This document shows positions 17,381-26,117 of a DNA stretch of 64,000 nt, piece after piece. The translations under genes were made by a program, and so were the position numbers. This DNA is from Sphingobacterium multivorum (GTDB lineage: Bacteria > Bacteroidota > Bacteroidia > Sphingobacteriales > Sphingobacteriaceae), in assembly GCF_039511225.1 (NCBI RefSeq), contig NZ_CP154261.1, forward strand, positions 2,356,001 to 2,420,000, given 5' to 3'. How positions within the stretch are numbered: position 1 is the first letter of the stretch; each line of letters starts with the position of its first letter. Below the pieces are notes generated by a model. The model was not told the origin of the DNA. It did no database searches and was given only the letters and a program-made list of their open reading frames with translations.

Positions 17381-17388
17381 TATATTTG
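17381..17388 (+). promoter_or_regulatory. -7 box of the GH31-SusCD-GH2 operon
   Basis: TATATTTG matches TAnnTTTG. No TTG is found 17-23 bp upstream; the tandem repeat ends 20 bp upstream instead, as expected for an activator-dependent promoter. The leader to the ATG at 17458 is about 65 nt. Confidence 0.6.
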
Positions 17389-17457
17389 ATCTGTTCTTTC
17401 AATAGGAAAGGACGCGTAATAACCAAGGGAATATAATAACCAATAAATCTTATTTAA

Positions 17458-20322
17458 ATGCGCAACTTAACGTACGCTTTAAGTGGTTTGATGCTCTTCG
17501 CAATCGTGCAGCAGGGATTTAGCCAAGCCAATAAAGCTCATTATGAAAAAATGCCTTCCGGTATTAAGGTCAGCTTCAAAAATTCGGAGACCTCCATTGA
17601 TCAGGATATTTATTTGGATGTCGTAACCGACAAGATTGTGCGTGTCACAGCTGTTCCAGCTGGTGCAGTCTTACCGGAACAAACGAGCTTAGTGATCGTC
17701 GATTCACTGCGCCGGCAAGTAAAATCACTCGCGGTAAGCTCGACCGACTCAACGGTAAATGTACAAACGGCCAATATGCAGGCAGTGGTTTCCTTGATGA
17801 ACGGCAAAGTGGAATTTTTTGACCTTAAGGGGCAATCCATCCTTAAAGAAGCAAAGCGGAATTCAAGTTCTTTTTTAGCCAATAGTTATCAAGGTGATGC
17901 ATTTTATCACATTAACCAAGACTTTATTGTCCATGCGGAAGAGGGGATCTATGGACTCGGCCAACATCAGAATGCGGTGATGAACTATAACCGTGGCAAA
18001 CAGGTTTCGCTGCTGCAGTACAATACAGAAATCGGAATACCCTTTTTACTGTCCACTAACAACTATGGCATTTTATGGCACAATTACTCCATTACAAAAG
18101 CGGGCGACGTGAGGCCGTTATTGCCTTTAAATGCTTTTAAGTTGCAGTCAAAAGAAGGAGAGCCGGGTTGGCTCACGGCAACCTATGTAAATCGGAACAA
18201 GGACGAAGAAGTGTATCTATCCCGACCGGAATCGATTATCGACTATGGCTACCTAACAGATCAGCACAAATTTCCAAAGAGCGTAAAGCTGGCCGAAAGC
18301 AAAGTCATCTATGCCGGAAATTTCTCTTCGCCCTATACTGGCAAACATGTGCTGCATTTTAAATATTCAGGTTATATGAAAGTTTGGATTGATGGCGAGC
18401 AGGTCGCTGACCGCTGGCGGCAATCCTGGAACGCAGGTACTTTTGAAATAGAAAGAGACCTGCAGAAAGATAAAACTTACCAGATCCGAATGGAATGGAT
18501 ACCTGATGGGGGTGAATCTTATTTTACCTTAAATTGGCAGAGCCCCATTCCAGAAGCGCGTAAAAACGTATTTTCCTTTAATTCAGAAGCCGGAGATGCC
18601 ATTGATTATTACTTTGTACAGGGCGCATCAATGGATGAGGTCATTGCAGGTTATCGCCACTTGTCCGGCAAGGCACCGATTATGCCGATTTGGAGCTTTG
18701 GATTTTGGCAGAGCAGAGAACGTTACAAGACACAAGCGGAAATTGAGGAGGTCGCGGCTGAATTTCGCAAACGTAAGATTCCGATCGACAATATTGTGCA
18801 GGATTGGTCTTACTGGGCTGAAAACGACTGGGGGAGCCAAAAATTTGATGTAAAGCGTTTTCCAGACCCTCTGGCCATGGTGAAGAAGCTGCATGATCAG
18901 CGCTTTAAGATCATGATTTCGGCCTGGCCCAAAATCAATGAAGAGTCTTCCGTATACCAAGAATTTAAAGCCAACAAATGGATCTATCCGCGAAATATTT
19001 ATGACGGCCGTAAAGATTGGATCGGAAAGGGCTATACCTCGACATTTTATGATCCTTTCAACAAAGCGGCACGCGATGGGTTCTGGAAATTGTTGGACAA
19101 CAATCTTTTCAAAATTGGGATCGATGCCTGGTGGATGGATGCGAGTGAGCCAGATATTCACTCGAATATTGATCTGGACGAGCGTAAATCGGTCTTTCAG
19201 CCAGCTATAGGATCATCTGTTCGCTACTATAATGTGTTCCCTTTGCAAAATGCCAAGGGTATCTACGAGGGCCAGCGTGAAACAGATCCTAACAAACGGG
19301 TGTTTATTCTGACGCGATCCTTTTTTGCAGGGCAGCAGCGCTATGCGGCGGCGGCCTGGAGCGGCGATATTGCTTCGAGATGGCATGACATGAAAGATCA
19401 GATTGCTGGGGGCATCAATTTCTCGATGTCCGGTACACCTTATTGGACGATGGATGCAGGTGGCTTTTTGGTTGAAAATAGGTTTCACAAACCTGATGCA
19501 GCGGACTTGGAGGAGTGGCGCGAGCTGAATAGCCGCTGGTACCAATACGGGGCATTCTTGCCTTTATTCAGGGCGCATGGACAATATCCCTACCGCGAGC
19601 CGTATAATATCGCTCCTGTGGATCATCCGGCCTATAAAAGCATGATCTATGCGATCAATCTACGGTATAAATTACTGGCCTATAATTATAGTCTTGCCGC
19701 AAAGACTTTTTTTGATGACTATTCGATGATACGTGGACTTGCCATGGATTTCCCCCAGGACAAAGATGGATTCGACCGCAATGACCAATACCTTTGGGGA
19801 CCATCTTTGCTCATCAGTCCTGTCACTGAAAAAGGTGCGAGCTCACGCAAGATACACTTTCCAAAAGGAACCAGCTGGTATGATCTATACAGTGGCAAGA
19901 TGGTAACAGGTGGGCAGGATCTGCTTGTTGCTGCACCATACGAACGTATCCCTGTTTATGTCAGAGCCGGAGCAATATTGCCTATTGGACCGGTCATGCA
20001 GTATACTGCCGAGAAAAAGCCGGATGTACTGGATGTCTATGTCTATGCGGGAGCAAACGGTCATTTTTCACTCTATGAAGACGAAGGAAGCAACTATAAT
20101 TATGAAAAAGGGAAATATAGTCGCATTGATTTCAGTTATGACAATTCGACAAAGACGCTGTCAGTGGCCAACCGTCAGGGTGATTTCGATGGCATGCTGA
20201 CCAAAAGAAAGTTCAATTTCATTTTTGTCAGCGACAGCAACGCCGTTGGACTGGATGTTTCACCAGCAAAACCCACAGTGGTAACCTATGCCGGTAAAGC
20301 CTTGCAGGTCAAATTAAAATAA
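17458..20322 (+). CDS. GH31 family glycoside hydrolase with PA14-like insert, probable alpha-xylosidase
   Basis: An exported retaining alpha-glycosidase of 954 residues. After the signal peptide (ending GFSQA) come the GH31 N-terminal beta-sandwich, a PA14-like insert (about 275-370, with VIYAGNFSSPYTGKHVLHF and MKVWIDGEQVADRW), and the (beta/alpha)8 barrel. The nucleophile is D561 in WWMDASEPD and the acid/base is D637 in WSGD; C-terminal beta domains follow. The PA14 insert and the WWMDASEPD context resemble alpha-xylosidases acting on xyloglucan oligosaccharides (family knowledge), but alpha-glucosidase activity cannot be excluded. First gene of the operon, 27 bp before SusC. Confidence 0.92.
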   Translation: MRNLTYALSGLMLFAIVQQGFSQANKAHYEKMPSGIKVSFKNSETSIDQDIYLDVVTDKIVRVTAVPAGAVLPEQTSLVIVDSLRRQVKSLAVSSTDSTVNVQTANMQAVVSLMNGKVEFFDLKGQSILKEAKRNSSSFLANSYQGDAFYHINQDFIVHAEEGIYGLGQHQNAVMNYNRGKQVSLLQYNTEIGIPFLLSTNNYGILWHNYSITKAGDVRPLLPLNAFKLQSKEGEPGWLTATYVNRNKDEEVYLSRPESIIDYGYLTDQHKFPKSVKLAESKVIYAGNFSSPYTGKHVLHFKYSGYMKVWIDGEQVADRWRQSWNAGTFEIERDLQKDKTYQIRMEWIPDGGESYFTLNWQSPIPEARKNVFSFNSEAGDAIDYYFVQGASMDEVIAGYRHLSGKAPIMPIWSFGFWQSRERYKTQAEIEEVAAEFRKRKIPIDNIVQDWSYWAENDWGSQKFDVKRFPDPLAMVKKLHDQRFKIMISAWPKINEESSVYQEFKANKWIYPRNIYDGRKDWIGKGYTSTFYDPFNKAARDGFWKLLDNNLFKIGIDAWWMDASEPDIHSNIDLDERKSVFQPAIGSSVRYYNVFPLQNAKGIYEGQRETDPNKRVFILTRSFFAGQQRYAAAAWSGDIASRWHDMKDQIAGGINFSMSGTPYWTMDAGGFLVENRFHKPDAADLEEWRELNSRWYQYGAFLPLFRAHGQYPYREPYNIAPVDHPAYKSMIYAINLRYKLLAYNYSLAAKTFFDDYSMIRGLAMDFPQDKDGFDRNDQYLWGPSLLISPVTEKGASSRKIHFPKGTSWYDLYSGKMVTGGQDLLVAAPYERIPVYVRAGAILPIGPVMQYTAEKKPDVLDVYVYAGANGHFSLYEDEGSNYNYEKGKYSRIDFSYDNSTKTLSVANRQGDFDGMLTKRKFNFIFVSDSNAVGLDVSPAKPTVVTYAGKALQVKLK

Positions 20323-20349
20323 TAAAAACCAATTTATAAATCAAGAGAT

Positions 20350-23300
20350 ATGATAAGCAAACAATTGTTGAGCAGGGGCATGGCCGTCGTTGTCATGACC
20401 AGCGTAACCTCTTTGGTCTGGGCACAATCCTTTACCGGATCGGTTGTTTCGGCTGATTCAGGACTGCCGATCGGGGGAGCGAGTATCAAAGTAAAGAATC
20501 AGAAGATTTCAACAAGCAGTGATGAATCGGGCAAGTTTGCACTGAAGGCCAGCACAGGGACAGTATTGATCGTTACCTACGTAGGGTACAAAACCGAAGA
20601 AATTGCAGTGACTGGCCCCAATATGGTGATCCGCCTGCAGCCGCAAGCTTCCGATCTTGAAGAAGTGGTGGTTATCGGCTACGGTGTACAAAAGAAAAAA
20701 TTGAATACAGGAGCCAACTTGAAGGTAGAGGGTGAAGAACTGCAGAAACGTAATCAATTAAACCCGCTGCAGTCGCTTCAGGGGCAAGCACCGGGTGTAT
20801 CCATTACATCAACTTCCGGTCAGCCGGGAGCAGATATGAAGGTGGTCGTCCGGGGGCTGGGAACAATTGGCAATTCAGGCCCCTTGTACGTCATCGATGG
20901 CGTTCCGGGAGGGGATATTTCGGTCTTAAATGCGGCCGATATCCAATCTATCGACGTACTGAAAGACGCGGCTTCGGCCGCCATCTATGGTTCGCAGGCT
21001 GCCAATGGGGTTATTCTGGTCACCACTAAAATGGGCGCTGCGGGAAAAAATGTGCTGTCGTTTGATGGCTATACAGGCATTCAGAACGTTTCGCGTAAAG
21101 CAAAATTGCTGGATGCAGATCAGTACAAGCTGATCATGAATGAGCAATCGCTGAATTCGGGGGCTGGGGTTATTGATTTTAACAGCATGGATGGTCTGGC
21201 CAATACCAATTGGATGGATTACATGTTTAAGGATAATGCAAAAATGGACAATTACAATGTTGCCCTGACTGGCGGCAATGAAAAATCCACCTACGCCTTA
21301 TCGATGAACTATATTGGTCAGGAGGGAATTGTCGGTGGTAAAGATGTTTCCAACTATCAGCGTTATGGTTTCCGTACGAACTCGGAACATAAACTCTTCG
21401 ATAACTTTGTGAAAATAGGTCAGCACCTTAACTTTAACTACATCAAAAATCGGGGCATCGGTGTAGGCAACCAGTACAATAATACCTTACGCGGTGCTTT
21501 TGCGACTTCGCCCTTGTCACCGGTGTACTCGGACAATGGCTTGTACGGAAGTCCTTTCAATGATACCTCCAATTCACCTTGGTACAATGGGGACAGCAAT
21601 CCATATGGGGTGATGATGACCAATTCGAATAACGCCAATGATGGCCAAAAATTACTGGCGGATGTATTTGCGGAGATCGAGCCGATCAAAGGCTTGAAGG
21701 TCCGGTCATTGCTGGGATTCAACTATTATGCTTCAGAATACAGAAGTTTTACGCCCTTATACCGCTTCTCCATCTACACCTACAACCAAGATCATACAAC
21801 AACCTCACAGAACATGAGCAAAGGTCATACGCTGACCTGGACAAATACTGCTTCCTATGACTTTGATATCGATACGGATCATCGTTTTTCGGCTATGGTT
21901 GGTATGGAATCGCTACGTTACCAGGGAACTTACCTTTCGGGGTCCAACTGGAATCTGCTTTCGCAGTTCAATGATTTTGCACATGCTTACCTGGACAATA
22001 CCACAGGCCAGGCACACCTGGACGAAAAAGGTAATGTCGTCGAAACGCGTACCGTGTCTGGAAAACCAGAGAACATCACGCGTAGGGTTTCGTACTTTGG
22101 ACGGCTGGGCTACAACTATAAGGAAAAGTACCTGTTGAATGCTACATTGCGTGCAGATGGATCCTCTAAATTTTCGCGCAGCAATCGCTGGGGATATTTT
22201 CCTTCGGTATCGGCAGGATGGGTAATTTCTTCGGAAGAGTTTTTTAAAGAACATTTAGCGGCTGTAAACTTCTTTAAACTTCGTGCTTCATGGGGGCAAG
22301 TGGGTAACCAGGATATCGCTGATTTTCAATATGCGGCACCTATCAGTACCTCAACAGGCATTACGTCCTCCAACCCCGGAGCGCATTATGTCTTTGGAAC
22401 GAGCAATAATAATATCGCCGGTGCTTATCCGAGCCGCTTATCCAATCCGAATCTGACCTGGGAAACTTCCGAACAGACCAATATTGGATTTGACGCCAAA
22501 TTCGCGAAAAGCCGCCTGGATGTTGTGGCCGATTTTTATGTCAAAAAGACGAAGAACTGGCTGGTTACAGCGCCCGTTTTGGCGACAACCGGTACGTTGC
22601 CTCCTTTTATCAATGGCGGTGATGTGAAGAATACGGGGGTAGAATTGGGACTAAATTGGGCGGACAGGATCAATGAAGTCAAATACCGTCTTGGGGTAAA
22701 TGGTGCCTACAACAAAAATAAGGTCGGACAAATACCAACTGAAGATGGAATTATCCACGGACAGACAGCCATGTTATACGATAATTCGGAAGAATTTTAT
22801 CGTGCCGCAAATGGCCTGCCCATTGGTTACTTCTGGGGGTATAAAACAGACGGTCTGTTCCAGAGCCAAGCCGAGATCGATGCCTGGAAAACAGCCGGGA
22901 AAGGTATTCTTCAAGCGGATGTAAAACCCGGCGATGTGAAATATGTAGATCAGAATAACGATGGTATTATCAATGCCTCGGATAAAACAAATCTGGGTGT
23001 AGGCATGCCTAGTTTCACCTATGGATTTAATATTGGACTAGATTATAAAGGATTTGATTTTTCGGTCAATGCCTACGGCTCCCTGGGCAACAAAATTGTA
23101 CAGTCTTACCGCAATCATGCCAATAAACAGGCAAACTATACCACAAGAATATTAGAGCGATGGACGGGAGAGGGTACTTCCAGTACAATTCCCCGTGTTA
23201 CGGAAACTAATGTCAACTGGCAGTTTTCAGACCTTTATATTCAGGATGGAGACTTCCTTCGGATTAGCAATGTGACCTTAGGCTATGACTTATCGAAGCT

Positions 23301-23487
23301 GATCAAATGGAAGTATGCCAATCAGATCCGCTTCTACGTACAAGGTCAAAATCTGTTTACGTTCACCAAATATGATGGGATGGATCCTGAGATCGGTTAT
23401 GGAACCGATGGTTGGGTATCGGGTATCGACCTCGGTTACTATCCAAGACCAAGGACTGTATTATTTGGCCTAAATGTTAAATTCTAA
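20350..23487 (+). CDS. SusC-like TonB-dependent transporter of the GH31/GH2 locus
   Basis: Outer-membrane importer of 1045 residues for the oligosaccharide handled by this locus. It has a signal peptide ending VWAQ, a carboxypeptidase-D-like domain (about 28-95, FTGSVVSADSGLPIGGASIKV), the plug with EEVVVIGYG near residue 105, VIDGVPGGD and SAAIYGSQAANGVILVTTK, and a beta-barrel that ends FGLNVKF. It is flanked by GH31 (27 bp upstream) and SusD (12 bp downstream). It is only distantly similar to the transporter at 5083-8328, so the two pairs likely import different nutrients. Confidence 0.95.
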   Translation: MISKQLLSRGMAVVVMTSVTSLVWAQSFTGSVVSADSGLPIGGASIKVKNQKISTSSDESGKFALKASTGTVLIVTYVGYKTEEIAVTGPNMVIRLQPQASDLEEVVVIGYGVQKKKLNTGANLKVEGEELQKRNQLNPLQSLQGQAPGVSITSTSGQPGADMKVVVRGLGTIGNSGPLYVIDGVPGGDISVLNAADIQSIDVLKDAASAAIYGSQAANGVILVTTKMGAAGKNVLSFDGYTGIQNVSRKAKLLDADQYKLIMNEQSLNSGAGVIDFNSMDGLANTNWMDYMFKDNAKMDNYNVALTGGNEKSTYALSMNYIGQEGIVGGKDVSNYQRYGFRTNSEHKLFDNFVKIGQHLNFNYIKNRGIGVGNQYNNTLRGAFATSPLSPVYSDNGLYGSPFNDTSNSPWYNGDSNPYGVMMTNSNNANDGQKLLADVFAEIEPIKGLKVRSLLGFNYYASEYRSFTPLYRFSIYTYNQDHTTTSQNMSKGHTLTWTNTASYDFDIDTDHRFSAMVGMESLRYQGTYLSGSNWNLLSQFNDFAHAYLDNTTGQAHLDEKGNVVETRTVSGKPENITRRVSYFGRLGYNYKEKYLLNATLRADGSSKFSRSNRWGYFPSVSAGWVISSEEFFKEHLAAVNFFKLRASWGQVGNQDIADFQYAAPISTSTGITSSNPGAHYVFGTSNNNIAGAYPSRLSNPNLTWETSEQTNIGFDAKFAKSRLDVVADFYVKKTKNWLVTAPVLATTGTLPPFINGGDVKNTGVELGLNWADRINEVKYRLGVNGAYNKNKVGQIPTEDGIIHGQTAMLYDNSEEFYRAANGLPIGYFWGYKTDGLFQSQAEIDAWKTAGKGILQADVKPGDVKYVDQNNDGIINASDKTNLGVGMPSFTYGFNIGLDYKGFDFSVNAYGSLGNKIVQSYRNHANKQANYTTRILERWTGEGTSSTIPRVTETNVNWQFSDLYIQDGDFLRISNVTLGYDLSKLIKWKYANQIRFYVQGQNLFTFTKYDGMDPEIGYGTDGWVSGIDLGYYPRPRTVLFGLNVKF

Positions 23488-23499
23488 ACACAAGAAATC

Positions 23500-25128
23500 A
23501 TGAAAAAAACGAGCTATATCTATCATTCCATGTTATTTGGATCCTTAATCTTAGGATCATGTTCATCCAGTTTTTTGGATGTCGAACCTATGACTAGCGT
23601 TTTGGAAAGCAATTTTTATAAAACGATAGCCGATGCTGACATGGCCTTGGTCGGTTGTTATGATGGTTATCAACGGACGACTTCCAATGGGAGTCAGGCC
23701 TTCTATATCACTGCAGAAGTAGCAAGCGACAATTGTTTTGGTGGAACTGGTACAACAGACGGTCGCGCATTTCAGGCAATAGACCGTTTTGATATTGCGC
23801 AATCCCAATCGGACAATAATATCTTTGATGGTACCTGGTCTGATTACTATGCGGGGATTTTTCGCTGCAATACACTTTTGGGAAAATTGGACGGTACTGA
23901 TTTTTCAGGTAACACAACAGCGCGGGCACGTATCGAAGGGGAAACAAAATTCCTGCGGGCCACCATGTACTTTGATCTCGTCCGTCTATTCGAAAACATC
24001 CCTTTGCTAACGGGCCCGACCAATGAGAATATTCCACAGTCGGACCCCAAAGCTGTTTATCAACTGATTGTTTCGGACCTTAAATTTGCGGCTGCCAATA
24101 TCCCAGCAACAGCTTACCCGAAGTCAGCTGCGGCAACCAATGATGGTCGGGCAACTCCATTTGCTGCTAAAGCGCTACTGGCCCGTGTTTATCTATTTTA
24201 TTCAGGCTATTACGGCAGTGAAGATATCGGTGTCTCCAAGGCCGAAGCCCTGGCGGGACTGGAAGAAGTTATCAGCAGTGGCCAGTTTGCGCTGGTGGCA
24301 GATTTCAAGAATCTGTGGCCGGCAGCGAGCTATATCCCCAATGCAAGCAATAATACGCTAGACATCTCCAAATATGCCGGTAAGGGAAATGTTGAAGTGG
24401 TATTTGCGCAGAAATTCAACAATACCTCGAATTATAGCGGGTATATCGATGGCAACCGCTGGGTCGTCTTCCTGGGCTTGCGCGGTAAAAATTGGTCTCC
24501 GTATGGTCAGGGATGGGGTGCATGTACGGTAAGCAAAAAGTTCTTCAATGAGTTTGACAACATGGATACGCGCAAAACCGCCTCAATTATTGATATCGAT
24601 GGCGAGAACATCAGCGGATTTGACCTGAAAGACCAGCGTGAGTATACAGGTTACACCATAAAAAAATACGCCCCTACGGCATTGCCGGATGGCACTACCA
24701 ATACAGGTGGAGATAAGGATATGCAACTGTCCCAAGACCAGGATTACTTTGTCATCCGCTATGCTGATGTCTTGCTTATGGCGGCAGAACTCGGATCCGC
24801 AAACGCACAGAAATACTTTGACGAGGTAAGGAAAAGAGCGTACAAGACCAATTTTGTGCCGCTAACAGTTTCAAAAAATAATATTCTGAAGGAAAGAAAA
24901 TTTGAATTTGCGTTTGAAGGTATCCGTTATTGGGATGTATTGCGGCAGGGGTTAAATAATGCGGCTGCTACACTGGAAACAACCGAAGATGTGCTTAGCG
25001 GTTCGGTGACGGAGAAGGTCAGCGTGACTAAGGAACGTTTTTTGACAACGAAAGGATTTATGCAGATTCCAAACAAGCAGATTACGTTATCCAATGGTGT
25101 ACTGAAACAAAATGCCGGCTGGAACTAA
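23500..25128 (+). CDS. SusD/RagB-family lipoprotein of the GH31/GH2 locus
   Basis: Surface glycan-binding lid protein of 542 residues. It has a lipobox ILGSC with the cysteine at residue 21, then the typical FLDVEP start of mature SusD proteins. GETKFLRATMYFDLVRLF marks the N-terminal helical repeat region, and the C-terminal RagB signature includes VIRYADVLLMAAE and FEFAFEGIRYWDVLRQG. It lies in the operon between SusC and a third surface lipoprotein gene. It has no catalytic role. Confidence 0.94.
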   Translation: MKKTSYIYHSMLFGSLILGSCSSSFLDVEPMTSVLESNFYKTIADADMALVGCYDGYQRTTSNGSQAFYITAEVASDNCFGGTGTTDGRAFQAIDRFDIAQSQSDNNIFDGTWSDYYAGIFRCNTLLGKLDGTDFSGNTTARARIEGETKFLRATMYFDLVRLFENIPLLTGPTNENIPQSDPKAVYQLIVSDLKFAAANIPATAYPKSAAATNDGRATPFAAKALLARVYLFYSGYYGSEDIGVSKAEALAGLEEVISSGQFALVADFKNLWPAASYIPNASNNTLDISKYAGKGNVEVVFAQKFNNTSNYSGYIDGNRWVVFLGLRGKNWSPYGQGWGACTVSKKFFNEFDNMDTRKTASIIDIDGENISGFDLKDQREYTGYTIKKYAPTALPDGTTNTGGDKDMQLSQDQDYFVIRYADVLLMAAELGSANAQKYFDEVRKRAYKTNFVPLTVSKNNILKERKFEFAFEGIRYWDVLRQGLNNAAATLETTEDVLSGSVTEKVSVTKERFLTTKGFMQIPNKQITLSNGVLKQNAGWN

Positions 25129-25177
25129 ACATAGGTATACTAGGACTTACTATTAGTTGAATTATAACTAGATAAAC

Positions 25178-26113
25178 ATGAAAAAGATATTCACATATAT
25201 CATCTGCTTCTTTGTAGCGATGGTACTCTTTGGAGCCTGTTCTCCGGAGAATTATACCCTGGGGGACATCGATGTCACATCGGCACAGTTAGAGAAGGGT
25301 AAGGCGTTTACCATTGAACATGATGCCAGTAATCCCAATATTGTGTATTTAACGAGTTTGATGGATCCCAGATACACCGCTTTATGGGAGCATCCACAGG
25401 GACGGAGCCAGGAAAAAAAGGTGACCTTGAAAATGCCTTTCCCTGGTGATTACACGGTAAAATTTGGTGTCGAGACGCGTGGTGGCATCGTCTACGGCGA
25501 GCCTGTGACCTTTAAAATCGATCAGATGTATGCCGAATTTATCAGTGACGAGACTTGGACCTTACTGACGGGCGGGGCAGGGGAAGAGAAAACCTGGTAT
25601 CTCGATCTAGATGCTGACGGTATCTCCCGTTACTTTAAAGGTCCGCTGTATTTTTACGGTACCGGTGACTGGTGGGGAAGCATCAACAAAACAGCTGCGC
25701 CCCTAAACAGCGATAGCTGGAGCTGGGAACCCGATTGGAAAGGCAATAGCTGGCTGATGCCGGCAGGCAATTATGGGAGTATGACTTTTGACCTGAAAGG
25801 TGGCGCAAACATTCATGTTAACCATGCTATGCTGGGCAAAGTCCAGAAGGGAACTTTCAATATTGATACCGAAAAGAAAACCATCCGCATGACGGGGGCT
25901 TCGCCTTTACATGGAAAACCACAAGATGGGATCGTCGTCGACTGGGGCGATGTCCGTATTATGTCGTTGACCGAGAATACCATGCAACTGGGAGTATTGC
26001 GAGATCCCGTGCTTTCGAACGACGGAGCGGCCATGCTGACCTTTAATTTTATCAGCAAGGCCTACAAGGAGAGTTTGGCCGGAGATGCCAAGGATAACAA
26101 TAAGACCCCATAA
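25178..26113 (+). CDS. SusE/F-position surface glycan-binding lipoprotein
   Basis: A 311-residue lipoprotein with a lipobox LFGAC (cysteine at residue 21) and an exported mature part. Residues about 35-115 look like a PKD/Ig-like domain (FPGDYTVKFGVETRGGIVYGEPV). The rest is rich in tryptophan and tyrosine (TWYLDLDADGISRYF, YGTGDWWGSIN, SWSWEPDWKGNSW), as expected for an aromatic platform that binds sugar. It occupies the third gene position after SusC and SusD, where surface glycan-binding proteins are usually encoded. The assignment rests on position, lipobox and composition; no enzyme motif is seen. Confidence 0.78.
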   Translation: MKKIFTYIICFFVAMVLFGACSPENYTLGDIDVTSAQLEKGKAFTIEHDASNPNIVYLTSLMDPRYTALWEHPQGRSQEKKVTLKMPFPGDYTVKFGVETRGGIVYGEPVTFKIDQMYAEFISDETWTLLTGGAGEEKTWYLDLDADGISRYFKGPLYFYGTGDWWGSINKTAAPLNSDSWSWEPDWKGNSWLMPAGNYGSMTFDLKGGANIHVNHAMLGKVQKGTFNIDTEKKTIRMTGASPLHGKPQDGIVVDWGDVRIMSLTENTMQLGVLRDPVLSNDGAAMLTFNFISKAYKESLAGDAKDNNKTP

Positions 26114-26117
26114 ATGT

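Noticed and set aside
18628..19161. 177-codon open frame on the minus strand inside the GH31 gene
   Set aside because: It lies wholly antisense to a catalytic region with strong protein conservation and shows no domain or codon pattern of its own.
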